In this document: positions 43,833 to 51,778 of the stretch, in pieces
How the letters are laid out: the number at the start of each line of letters is the position of its first letter
Position numbering within the stretch: position 1 is the first letter of the stretch
Assembly (NCBI GenBank): GCA_934467415.1
Contig: CAKSLQ010000009.1
Span: 1-64,000 of the forward strand
Source: an uncultured Eubacteriales bacterium
GTDB taxonomy: Bacteria > Bacillota > Clostridia > Oscillospirales > CAG-272
Length of the DNA stretch: 64,000 nucleotides
Direction of reading: 5' to 3'
Position numbers and translations under genes: made by a program
Notes under the pieces: model-generated
What the model saw: only the letters and a program-made list of their open reading frames with translations
Databases searched by the model: none
What the model was told of the DNA's origin: nothing

Positions 43833-44594
43833 ATGGGAAAAATCATTGCTTTTGCCAACCAGAAAGGCGGTGTCGGCAAGACGACCTCGGCGGTCAACAT
43901 CGCCGCGTCTGTCGGCATCCTCGGAAAATCCGTGCTGCTCATCGACCTTGACCCGCAGGGCAACACCACCAGCGGCGTCGGCATCAACAAAAAGAATCTG
44001 AAGTCCACCTCCTATGAGCTGCTCATCGACGAGATTGACGCCAAGCAGGCCATCGTGGAGACTGAGTTCCGAAACCTCTCGGTCATCCCCTCCAATATTT
44101 CGCTGGCAGGTGCGGAGTTTGACCTCTACCAGCTGGAAAACCGCGAATACCGACTGAAAAAGCAGCTGGAGGCCGTCAAGGACAATTACGACTACATTTT
44201 CATCGACTGTCCGCCGTCTCTCGGCATGATTACCGTCAACGCGCTGGCCGCGGCAGACGCCGTCATCATTCCGATGCAGTGCGAATACTACGCGCTGGAG
44301 GGGCTTTCGCAGCTGATGATTACGATCCGCAAGATCAAGCAGCTGTACAATCCCGAGCTGGAGATCTGCGGCATCCTCATCACCATGTTCAACGGCAGGC
44401 TGATCCTGACCATGCAGGTCATTTCCGAGCTGAAGAAGTACTACTCGGATAAGCTGTTCAAGACGCCGGTATCGCGCAATGTCAAGCTCAGCGAGGCGCC
44501 GAGCTTCGGCAAGCCGGTCTACTACCACGACAAATCCTCCAAGGGCGCAAATGAGTACCTTGAGGTCGCAAAAGAACTGATCGAACGCATCTGA
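43833..44594 (+). CDS. parA: chromosome partitioning ATPase ParA/Soj
   Basis: This 253-residue Walker-type ATPase acts with ParB to segregate the origin and, in Bacillus, to regulate DnaA. The deviant Walker A motif KGGVGKTT (about residues 10-17) is present, as are LLIDLDPQGNTTSGVG, DYIFIDCPPSLGMITVNAL and the C-terminal EAPSFGKPVYYHDKSSKGA. The ATG at 43833 is chosen because GGAGGG lies five bases before it; the TTG twelve bases earlier is part of that site. It is followed by parB after 24 bases. Confidence 0.97.
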   Translation: MGKIIAFANQKGGVGKTTSAVNIAASVGILGKSVLLIDLDPQGNTTSGVGINKKNLKSTSYELLIDEIDAKQAIVETEFRNLSVIPSNISLAGAEFDLYQLENREYRLKKQLEAVKDNYDYIFIDCPPSLGMITVNALAAADAVIIPMQCEYYALEGLSQLMITIRKIKQLYNPELEICGILITMFNGRLILTMQVISELKKYYSDKLFKTPVSRNVKLSEAPSFGKPVYYHDKSSKGANEYLEVAKELIERI

Positions 44595-44618
44595 CCAAAA
44601 ACAGGGGGGAGAAACAGC

Positions 44619-45506
44619 ATGGCGAAGAAACCGGCGGGGCTGGGAAAAGGCTTCGACAACATCTTTTTTGACAATTCCATTGAAGAGAAGGGCGGCATCA
44701 CCCGCCTGCGCATCGGGCAGATCGAGCCTAAGGCCGATCAGCCGCGCCGCGTCTTTGAGGGCGAGGCGCTGGCCGAGCTGGCCGATTCGATCGCGGCGCA
44801 CGGCGTTTTGCAGCCGATCCTGGTGCGCGAGATCGCGGACGGACACTATCAGATCATCGCGGGCGAGCGGCGCTACCGCGCGTCCAAAATGGCGGGGCTG
44901 ACCGAGGTTCCGGTCATCGTCCTGGACAAGGACGACCTGGAGACCGCGCAGATCTCGCTGATCGAGAATATCCAGCGCGAGGACCTCAACCCGATCGAGG
45001 AGGCGCAGGCTTACCGCGCGCTGATCGACAGCTACAGCCTCACGCAGGAGGAGGTCTCCGCGAAGGTGGGCAAGGGCAGAAGCACCATCACCAACGCCCT
45101 GCGGCTGCTCGACCTCGGCGACGACGTGATCGCGATGCTGAACGCGGGCGAGCTGACCGCGGGACATGCCCGCGCGCTGCTCTCGCTGAAGGACAAAACG
45201 CGCGAGCGCGAGCTTGCCGGGAAGATCGTCTCGGGCGGCCTTTCGGTGCGCGCGGCCGAGGATTTGGTAAAAAAAGAGAATCGTGCTGCGGCTGCCGCGG
45301 CGGAAAGCGCGGAAACCGCGCCGGAGCTCGGCCTCGAGATCGACTATTACGCCGAGCTGGAGAAAAAAGCGATGGGCATCCTCGGGCGGCGGGTGAAGAT
45401 CAGCCACCGCGGCATTTCCAAGCACATCACGGTGTCCTACGAGGACAACGAGGATCTGGAGATCCTCTTAACCAAGCTCTGCGGCAGCGGGATCATCGAG
45501 TCGTGA
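44619..45506 (+). CDS. parB: chromosome partitioning protein ParB/Spo0J
   Basis: This 295-residue CTP-dependent DNA clamp loads at parS. The N-terminal domain holds QPRRVFEGEALAELADSIAA and the CTP-binding GERRYRASKMAG motif, followed by LIENIQREDLNPIEEAQAYR. A helix-turn-helix central domain (TQEEVSAKVGKGRSTITNAL) reads parS, and a C-terminal dimerisation domain closes the protein. GGGGAGA precedes the ATG. With two parS sites directly upstream, the locus is probably near the chromosome origin. Confidence 0.97.
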   Translation: MAKKPAGLGKGFDNIFFDNSIEEKGGITRLRIGQIEPKADQPRRVFEGEALAELADSIAAHGVLQPILVREIADGHYQIIAGERRYRASKMAGLTEVPVIVLDKDDLETAQISLIENIQREDLNPIEEAQAYRALIDSYSLTQEEVSAKVGKGRSTITNALRLLDLGDDVIAMLNAGELTAGHARALLSLKDKTRERELAGKIVSGGLSVRAAEDLVKKENRAAAAAAESAETAPELGLEIDYYAELEKKAMGILGRRVKISHRGISKHITVSYEDNEDLEILLTKLCGSGIIES

Positions 45507-45554
45507 GGCAAGAACGATATAAGCGGGTGCAACCTGCAAATCCGGCCGGTATGC

Positions 45555-45735
45555 GCATCTTAGGCTTCCCCGGTGGGGAAGCTGGCGCCGTAGGCGACTG
45601 ATGAGGGATTGATGAAAGCAGGGCATCGCACTGTGCCGTGCCGGCTGCCTGCATGCCCTCATCCACCGCTAACGCGGTCCCCCTTCCCCAAAGGGGAAGG
45701 CTAAGACGCGGCGGGAGCGAGACGGCGCCCTACAG
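45555..45735. repeat. type A hairpin element after parB
   Basis: A nearly canonical complete type A element (about 45561-45703) with the arms GGCGCCGTAGGCGACTGATGAG and CCCTCATCCACCGCTAACGCGG, then a GAGACGGCGCCCTACAG unit. No clear terminator for parB is visible in the 279-bp gap other than this structure. Confidence 0.8.
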
Positions 45736-45785
45736 ATGTGATTTCATCCGTCCCCGCAAATTTCTATATATAAGGAGGTGTTTGT

Positions 45786-46325
45786 ATGTCCGCTCTGCGA
45801 GCGTTTTTCGCCGAGCTCGGCGATTACCTCGGTGAAAAATACTTTTCGCCAGACCTCGGCGACCTGAATTACCTGAACAGCGACGCCGCCGTGCGGTTTC
45901 TGCCGCTCTGCATCGTCGGGCTGTGCGCGGGCATCTTCATCGCCGCGCTGATTTATTACTACAACTGTGAGTATCTCGGGCGCGCGGTGCGCCGCCTCTA
46001 CGCGGCGGGCGCATTTGCCCCCGCCGAGGCGAAAACGCTGGCCGAGATCCGCTGCGGCGGCCGCGCCTACCGCAAAAATCTGCGGCGCGGAACCGTCCTG
46101 TCGAAATATGTCGTCCCCGCCGAGACGGAGGGCGGCGCAGAGCCGCGCTACTACATCCCGGAGGATCGGCGCGCGACCGCGCTCAAGCGCTACAAGCCGC
46201 TGCACGGCGGCGTTGCCGCGCTGTTCGGGATTCTGATCGCCTGTGCGGCGCTCTGCTTCATCTTGTTATATTACACCCCGGACGTGGTGCGGCTGGCCGA
46301 CAACGCGATCGGCCTGATAAAATAA
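45786..46325 (+). CDS. membrane protein of unknown function
   Basis: This 179-residue protein has two membrane helices (about residues 38-58 and 146-168) separated by a basic cytoplasmic or external loop of about 85 residues rich in Arg/Lys. The conserved-looking stretch YYIPEDRRATALKRYKPLHG lies just before the second helix. No known domain is recognised. A strong AAGGAGGTG site lies six bases before the ATG. It lies 28 bases before the MORN-repeat gene and is probably co-transcribed with it. Confidence 0.75.
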   Translation: MSALRAFFAELGDYLGEKYFSPDLGDLNYLNSDAAVRFLPLCIVGLCAGIFIAALIYYYNCEYLGRAVRRLYAAGAFAPAEAKTLAEIRCGGRAYRKNLRRGTVLSKYVVPAETEGGAEPRYYIPEDRRATALKRYKPLHGGVAALFGILIACAALCFILLYYTPDVVRLADNAIGLIK

Positions 46326-46353
46326 CAGATATTTCTGCATAATGGAGTAAACT

Positions 46354-47550
46354 ATGGCTGACAAGAATACATGGCTTTCGCCGGAGGAGCGCGCGGCGCT
46401 GGCGCGGCAAAGAGAAATGGAAACCGCGCGGCGCACAGCCGTGCAGAATCGGGCTGCACAGGCCGTGCCGCGCACACCGAATGCGGGCGCGGCGCAGGGC
46501 AGTCCCCGCACTGGTGCGGCGCAGAATCCGCGCGCCGTCGCGGCGGAACCGAACGCGGCGGGACCCGCACAGCGCAGACCCGCGCAGCCGCCGACGCGCC
46601 CCGGCGCACAGCGCGGCGGCGTACCGAGCGGTGTGCGGCAGGGACAGCGCACGGTGCGTCCGTCCGCGCCGGTTCGCCCCGGTGAGGCGGCCGGTGACAC
46701 CAAGGAGCTGCCGCGCTATATTCATTCGGCCAAGCGCGGCGGGCATAAGCCGCCGAGGCGGAAGACCCGCACCGCGCCCCCCGTCCGCATCAAGCTGCCG
46801 CCCAAGGTGCGCGCAGTCCTGCTTGCGGTCGCGGCGGTCGCACTGGTCTTCATCCTCCTGCTGATCTGCGGCGTGCGCTACACGAAGGAAACCCGCGCCG
46901 ACGGCAGCACGATCAAGTTTTTCGGCATTGTGAATGCGAGCGGCATCCGGAGCGGCTGGCTCTCGGCCGACGGGGCGCGCGGACGCATCGCGGACGGCAA
47001 TACGATCACCTATTCCAACGGCGACGTCTATACGGGCGGCATGTCGGGGCTGAAAAAGTCGGGCACGGGGACATACAACTACAAGAACGGCGACGTCTAT
47101 ACGGGCAGCTTTTCCGACGACCGTGCAAACGGCAGCGGCACCATGACCTATGCAAACGGCAATGTCTATACGGGTTCGTTCAAGGACGGCCTGGCGGACG
47201 GCGAAGGGACATACACCTACAAGAGCGGCGACACCTACGTCGGCAGCTTTAAGGCCGGGCGCAAGAACGGCACGGGGACGTACACCAGCGGCGACGCGGT
47301 CTACACGGGCGCGTATGTGAACGACGTCCGCGAGGGCAAGGGAAAGCAGGTCTACGCCAACGGCGATGTCTACGAGGGCGAGTTCAAAAACGACATGCGC
47401 AACGGGCAGGGCACATATACCTTTGCAAACGGCGAGCGCTACACCGGCTCGTTCCGCGACAATCAGCTCAGCGGCGAGGGGACCTACACCTGGCCGAGCG
47501 GAAAGACCTACACGGGTCGGTTTGAAAACGGCAAAATCGTAGAAGAATGA
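46354..47550 (+). CDS. membrane-anchored MORN-repeat protein
   Basis: This 398-residue protein has a basic, Ala/Pro/Arg-rich, probably disordered N-terminal region (1-150), a single membrane helix (about 155-175) and an outer domain. That domain has about eight MORN repeats from residue 215 (YSNGDVYTGGMSGLKKSGTG, YANGNVYTGSFKDGLADGEG, FANGERYTGSFRDNQLSGEG and so on). MORN repeats form beta-hairpin ribbons that bind proteins or lipids; bacterial roles are mostly unknown. The fourth-to-fifth repeat is one unit short (GTYTSGDAVYTGAYV). GGAG precedes the ATG, and a terminator follows the stop. Confidence 0.88.
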   Translation: MADKNTWLSPEERAALARQREMETARRTAVQNRAAQAVPRTPNAGAAQGSPRTGAAQNPRAVAAEPNAAGPAQRRPAQPPTRPGAQRGGVPSGVRQGQRTVRPSAPVRPGEAAGDTKELPRYIHSAKRGGHKPPRRKTRTAPPVRIKLPPKVRAVLLAVAAVALVFILLLICGVRYTKETRADGSTIKFFGIVNASGIRSGWLSADGARGRIADGNTITYSNGDVYTGGMSGLKKSGTGTYNYKNGDVYTGSFSDDRANGSGTMTYANGNVYTGSFKDGLADGEGTYTYKSGDTYVGSFKAGRKNGTGTYTSGDAVYTGAYVNDVREGKGKQVYANGDVYEGEFKNDMRNGQGTYTFANGERYTGSFRDNQLSGEGTYTWPSGKTYTGRFENGKIVEE

Positions 47551-47556
47551 AATCAG

Positions 47557-47587
47557 AAAAAGGCTTCCCGCGGGAAGCCTTTTTTCG
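47557..47587 (+). terminator. terminator after the MORN gene
   Basis: AAAAAGGCTTCCCGCGGGAAGCC followed by TTTTTT; a perfect stem seven bases after the stop codon. Confidence 0.92.
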
Positions 47588-47599
47588 CGGAGGGGGAGC

Positions 47600-48000
47600 A
47601 CCGGCGAGGGTTGCAGGCGGGAGAGAGACGGCGCCCTGCGGTGTGTGCGTCTTTTGTACAATCCAGCAGGGATCATGGCACCCCGGAACGCAAGCGTGCC
47701 GCTCTATCCGTGCCTTCCCCTTTGGGGAAGACGGGGACGGAAACGCATGGCGTTTCCAATGAGTTTCCCTGCGGGAAACATCACGCCCAGCGGTGGATGA
47801 GGGCCTTATGGCAGTTGGCACGACACTGTGCGATGCCCTGCTTTCATCAATCCCTCATCCGTCGGCTACGCCGACACCTTCCCCACCGGGGAAGGCTAAG
47901 ATGCGGCGGGCGATTCATGAATCGCCCCTACGGTGAGCGGGGAGTTTGTGCAAATCGGTAGGGGTCGGCGCCCTCGACGACCCGCAACCGCACCTTTCTC
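47600..48000. repeat. mosaic hairpin repeats, 47.8 kb
   Basis: In the 513-bp gap: a GAGACGGCGCCCTGCGG unit, a type A element (about 47703-47902) with the nested pair GGAAACGCATGGCGTTTCC and GTTTCCCTGCGGGAAAC in its left arm, a CGATTCATGAATCG hairpin, and CCGGTAGGGG-type core with the GGTCGGCGCCCTCGACGACC arm (47963-47982). No gene is seen. Confidence 0.8.
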
Positions 48001-48019
48001 TCCGTGCCGCTCTCACCAC

Positions 48020-48056
48020 GCAAAAGACCGCCCTGCCGTGCAGGGCGGTCTTTTTC
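48020..48056. terminator. terminator of the 778-residue SLH gene
   Basis: GACCGCCCTG, CCGTG, CAGGGCGGTC stem with A/T flanks on both sides; it ends the leftward gene at 48064. Confidence 0.9.
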
Positions 48057-48063
48057 TTTACTG

Positions 48064-50400
48064 TCAGTTGCGGATGGGGCGCAGGTCGCGGGCGACGATG
48101 TACTGCTTCTGTCCCGTGTAGTAGTTGATGACGGGGCAATAGGTGTACGGCATGTTGTTGTCGATCTCCGGCTCGTCCATGTAGACGCCGAGGCGCTTGC
48201 CGAGACACCAGACGATCGTGCCTTCGCGCGGCGTTGCGCCGACATTGGTACCCATGACGGGCAGCGTCAGGAAGTCCGTGATGCCCGTGTCGTTCTGTTC
48301 ACTGAAAACGACCTGATGCCAGCCGATCTGATGCGCGTAAACACTGCGTTCCGCCACGGCGATCGCCTGCTCGATGGTACACTTGTTGTTCGGCGAGAGC
48401 GTGGTGTCCGACGTCCCCTTGATGAGGTCGAGCGCGTTCATGAACGCCATGGACTCCACGGCCCAGCTCTCGAGCTGGCCGCGATCCGTGTAATTTGCCA
48501 GCTTCGAGGTGTAGCTCGTGTAGCTGTAGTCGGAATTCTTCTCGATATAGCGCAGCGTGCGGTAGAGGAAGGTCGCCATCTGCTGGCGGTTGAGCGTGGC
48601 GTCGGGGGAGAAGGTGGTCTCCGACGTGCCGGAGGTGATCCCGGCGGCGTAGGCCTTGAGAACATAGGGGCTGCTCGTGTCCGTAAAGGTGTTTGCGGCG
48701 GCGGGCGTGATGGTCTTGCCGGTCATCTCCTCGGCGAGGCGCACCACCACGGAGCAGAATTGCAGCCGCGAGATGTTCTTCGTATAGTCATTGCCGAGCA
48801 GCTCGAGATCCAGCAGGTTGTCGTTGAGCGCGAAGTTGACGTCGCTCTGCGCCCAGGTGCTGGTCTTGGCGGTGTTGCGGAGGCGGAGCGTGAACATGCC
48901 CGCCTGATCCTCGGTGCTGCTGAGCGCGAGCGTCTCCCGCATTTGCAGCGCGGCGTTGACCTCGGCCTGATAGTGTTCCAGTGTGCTGTCGTTGCCGCTG
49001 AGCTTGAGATCCTTCTCGGTCAGATGCTGCTGCAAATAGCGGTCGGATCTGCCGCAGACATCGCAGCTGAGCCAGTAGACATGCATGCCCGCCGCATTGA
49101 CGCCGACATACGCCTGGTCGGTGGCAAGCTCGTCGTACAGCGTGGCATGGGTAAACTCCGACAGCTTCTCGATCGCCGTCGCACGGAAGCGGGCGGAGAC
49201 ATGGTTCGGATTATACTCGCACTTGCCGCAGATCACGCAGGAGTAATACCACCGCGGAGCGGTCTGGCAGTTCGGATGGGTGTAGACGCGGTCGGCCGTC
49301 TTGATCTGCTGGGTGTAGACATGGCCGGGGCACCAGTCCTTTGTGGCGGCGGCGGCGCCCGCCTTCTGCGCGGCGTAGACATCATTGCCCGAATACACCT
49401 TGATGTTATAGGGGATGATGTAGCCGCGGCCCTCCGTCATTTTTTCCGCAAACGCGGGCACGGCGGACTCGGGGATGTACACCGTACCGTCGGTGGAGCA
49501 GAACTGGAGGTCACTGCGGCCCTCCCAGCGCGGCGAATGGTCCAGCGGGCTGCGCAGGGCATTGTCCATGCGGCCGACGAAGGTGTAGACATCCACCTTA
49601 TCGCTCAGCCAGATATTCTTCAGATGGCGGGACCACACAATGACATCGAATATGCCTTCCGCGCAGTCCCGGTTGTAGAAGTCGCTGTCTTCCACATCCA
49701 TGATGAGCGTGCCGATGTCGTCGAATTGGTCGAGATAGCCGAGGTTGTAGCCGTCACCGCGGTGTTCGCTGTCCATGACGACCACGGTTTTGCCTTTGTT
49801 TTCGGGGTTTTCCGCGTCTGCCGCCGCCTGTGTGCGTGCCGGGTAGACAGCGCGGCGCGCTTTGGCCAGTGCGGCGGCGGTCTTCTCCTGCGCGGCGGCA
49901 AGCTCGGCTTTTTCCGTGTCACTCATCCGCTCGCCCTCGATGGTCAGGCTGACCTGGAGGGTGGGGAAGTAGGGCGCGCTGGTGCGGGCGGTGGCAGGCT
50001 GGCCGTTGACCGTGGCCGTGAAGGTGTCCGCCGTCACGACCGTGTCGCCCATGAGGTTCGTGTAGTTGGCGCAATAGCCCTTCGTCGTGTCAAAGGCGAG
50101 CTTGACCGTGACGAGATAGGTGGTTCCGGCGCGGAAGAGGAATTCATCGTCCTCGGTCTCCACATCGTCGCCCATCCATTCGGTGTACATAACGGTGACA
50201 CCGGCTGCCATCAGATCAATGCCTCCGCTCTTGATGGAGCGGACGTTGACGGCGGTCTCCATTTCGCAGGGGTCGCCCGCCTTCGGCATATCGAAGACGA
50301 TGTCGATGTGTTTGAGCGGTGTCGCGGCGGCGGACGCCGTCATCGGCGCAAGAGAGAGTGCAAGCGCCGCGATAAGCAGGAGAGATAGGAGCTTTTTCAT
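48064..50400 (-). CDS. SLH-domain surface protein with cysteine-pair modules
   Basis: This 778-residue exported protein has a signal peptide (1-24), an unknown N-terminal domain and a middle region. The middle region (about 350-470) is rich in paired cysteines and histidines (WCPGH, HPNC, CVICGKCEYNPNH, SCDVCGRS), suggesting extracellular metal-binding knuckles. Three SLH-like repeats follow at about 525-700 (RLQFCSVVVRLAEEM, TLNRQQMATFLYRTL, KCTIEQAIAVAERSV). Unusually, about 75 residues follow the SLH block. The GIFDVIVWSRHLKNIWLSDK region resembles no family I can name. GAGGAAA precedes the start. Confidence 0.82.
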   Translation of the reverse strand: MKKLLSLLLIAALALSLAPMTASAAATPLKHIDIVFDMPKAGDPCEMETAVNVRSIKSGGIDLMAAGVTVMYTEWMGDDVETEDDEFLFRAGTTYLVTVKLAFDTTKGYCANYTNLMGDTVVTADTFTATVNGQPATARTSAPYFPTLQVSLTIEGERMSDTEKAELAAAQEKTAAALAKARRAVYPARTQAAADAENPENKGKTVVVMDSEHRGDGYNLGYLDQFDDIGTLIMDVEDSDFYNRDCAEGIFDVIVWSRHLKNIWLSDKVDVYTFVGRMDNALRSPLDHSPRWEGRSDLQFCSTDGTVYIPESAVPAFAEKMTEGRGYIIPYNIKVYSGNDVYAAQKAGAAAATKDWCPGHVYTQQIKTADRVYTHPNCQTAPRWYYSCVICGKCEYNPNHVSARFRATAIEKLSEFTHATLYDELATDQAYVGVNAAGMHVYWLSCDVCGRSDRYLQQHLTEKDLKLSGNDSTLEHYQAEVNAALQMRETLALSSTEDQAGMFTLRLRNTAKTSTWAQSDVNFALNDNLLDLELLGNDYTKNISRLQFCSVVVRLAEEMTGKTITPAAANTFTDTSSPYVLKAYAAGITSGTSETTFSPDATLNRQQMATFLYRTLRYIEKNSDYSYTSYTSKLANYTDRGQLESWAVESMAFMNALDLIKGTSDTTLSPNNKCTIEQAIAVAERSVYAHQIGWHQVVFSEQNDTGITDFLTLPVMGTNVGATPREGTIVWCLGKRLGVYMDEPEIDNNMPYTYCPVINYYTGQKQYIVARDLRPIRN

Positions 50401-50465
50401 GATGTTTCCTCATTTCCGATGCTGTTTCCGCCCTCTGCCGGGGCAGAGGGGAAGCCTCTACCGCT

Positions 50466-50495
50466 ATTATACCGCGTTTTGCAGGTCGGTGACAA
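50466..50495 (-). promoter_or_regulatory. promoter of the 778-residue SLH gene
   Basis: On the minus strand there is TTGTCA (50495-50490), 18 bases, then TATAAT (50471-50466), about 65 bases before the ATG. Confidence 0.7.
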
Positions 50496-50578
50496 GTCTT
50501 TTTCAGCAAATTTGCGGCAAATGTGCCCGCCCTCTTCCGGATACGCGGACGCGGGCAGGCGCATTTGGGGGATTCGGC

Positions 50579-50632
50579 GAGGCGCAAAGCGTCTCTTAGG
50601 CTTCCCCCAAGGGGGAAGGCTAAGACGCGGCG
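50579..50632. repeat. compact type A fragment
   Basis: GAGGCGCAAAGCGTCTC joined directly to TTAGGCTTCCCCCAAGGGGGAAGGCTAAG: the two ends of a type A element fused with the middle missing. It abuts the stop codon of the next leftward gene. Confidence 0.75.
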
Positions 50633-51133
50633 TCACCCCAGCGCTTTTTCGACGCGGCGGAGGATCTCGCCGTTGTCCGGCATCATGGAGAGGATCACGA
50701 CGCTGCCGCGCGTGACCACGACGGCATTTTCCGCATAGCCGCGAAGCCCCGCGGCGTTCAACGCGCGCTTTGCCGCGGCGGCGCGGCGCTCGAAGAACAG
50801 CGCTCCGTCCTGCGCGTCCGACGCGCGGTAAAGCCGCATGACGCAAAGCTCGCAGAAGTCGCCGGAGAGGGAGGAATAGAGCGCGAAATCCTCGATCCGG
50901 TCGCGGAACGCGGGATAGCCCGCGAGGCCGAGATAATCGTCGAGAAAATCCGCGTCCGCCTGTGCATCGTATCCGCGCCCGTAGCAGAGGATGCTGCCCG
51001 CGGGCAGGGTTCCGTCGGCGGCGGTCGCCGCAAGCACAACGTCGTACAGCCGCGCATTCCCCGCGCAGGAGAACAGGCAAAACAGGGCAAGCGACATCGC
51101 AAGGTGGATGTAAAAGCAACGTTTTTTCATCAT
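50633..51133 (-). CDS. small lipoprotein, DUF4358-like
   Basis: This 166-residue protein has a hydrophobic N-terminus ending in a plausible lipobox (LFSC, Cys about 23). Its mature domain of about 140 residues resembles DUF4358 proteins of clostridia: FCELCVMRLYRASDAQDG near the middle and YAENAVVVTRGSVVILSMM near the end. The function of that family is unknown. No clear ribosome-binding site precedes the paired ATG codons at 51133 and 51130. The gene stands alone between repeat blocks. Confidence 0.65.
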   Translation of the reverse strand: MMKKRCFYIHLAMSLALFCLFSCAGNARLYDVVLAATAADGTLPAGSILCYGRGYDAQADADFLDDYLGLAGYPAFRDRIEDFALYSSLSGDFCELCVMRLYRASDAQDGALFFERRAAAAKRALNAAGLRGYAENAVVVTRGSVVILSMMPDNGEILRRVEKALG

Positions 51134-51194
51134 TATAGAAACAGATGTTCGGCGGGAATCCCGCGTGGTGTGAGTGGGAGGTTTCCGCGATTCT

Positions 51195-51755
51195 TAGGCT
51201 TCCCTTGGGGGAGAGCTGTACGAGACGCAAATGCGTCTCGCGGAGTTTTCCCGATTGGAAAACATCCTGAGCGTACACGCCTGATGAGGGATTGATGCAA
51301 GCAAAACATCGCACAATGCTGTGCCGGCTCCCTGCATGCCCTCATCCCCCGCCTACGGCGGGACCTTCCCCAACGGGGAAGGCTTGGACGCGGCGGGAGA
51401 CGGACGGCGCATGACGGTGTGTGCGTTCTTTCGGCTCCCCTGTGCAAGGGGAGCTGTCAACGAAGTTGACTGAGGGGTTGTTTCTTTGCTTTGTAACAAT
51501 CCCTCCGGTGCTTCGCACCACCTCCCTTTGCCGGGGGGAGGCGAATGTAGATTGCGCACGGATGCGGGCGACCGATGGTCGCCCCTACGGTTTGTGCGGA
51601 TTTTTCGCAAACCGGTAGGGGTCGGCGCCCCGACGACCCGTTGCTCTGTGCGTGACACCTCATCCGTCACGCTTTGCGTGATGTTTCCCGTAAGGAAAAC
51701 TCATTAGGAACGCTTGCGTTCCGTACCACACTCCCTTTGCCGGGGGGAGGCTTGG
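51195..51755. repeat. mosaic hairpin repeats upstream and downstream boundary of spoIIE
   Basis: In the 645-bp gap: a type A element (about 51196-51388) with the nested pair GAGACGCAAATGCGTCTC and TTTTCCCGATTGGAAAA, a CGGACGGCGCATGACGG unit, a complete type B element (51430-51542) with GTCAACGAAGTTGAC, a GGGCGACCGATGGTCGCCC hairpin and core with GGTCGGCGCC arm. The last piece is a hybrid whose left end is type A (CCTCATCCGTCACGC, with a nested GTTTCCC hairpin) and whose right end is type B (CCCTTTGCCGGGGGGAGGC). No gene is seen. Confidence 0.8.
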
Positions 51756-51778
51756 TTCAAACGGCACGTTGACCCCCG

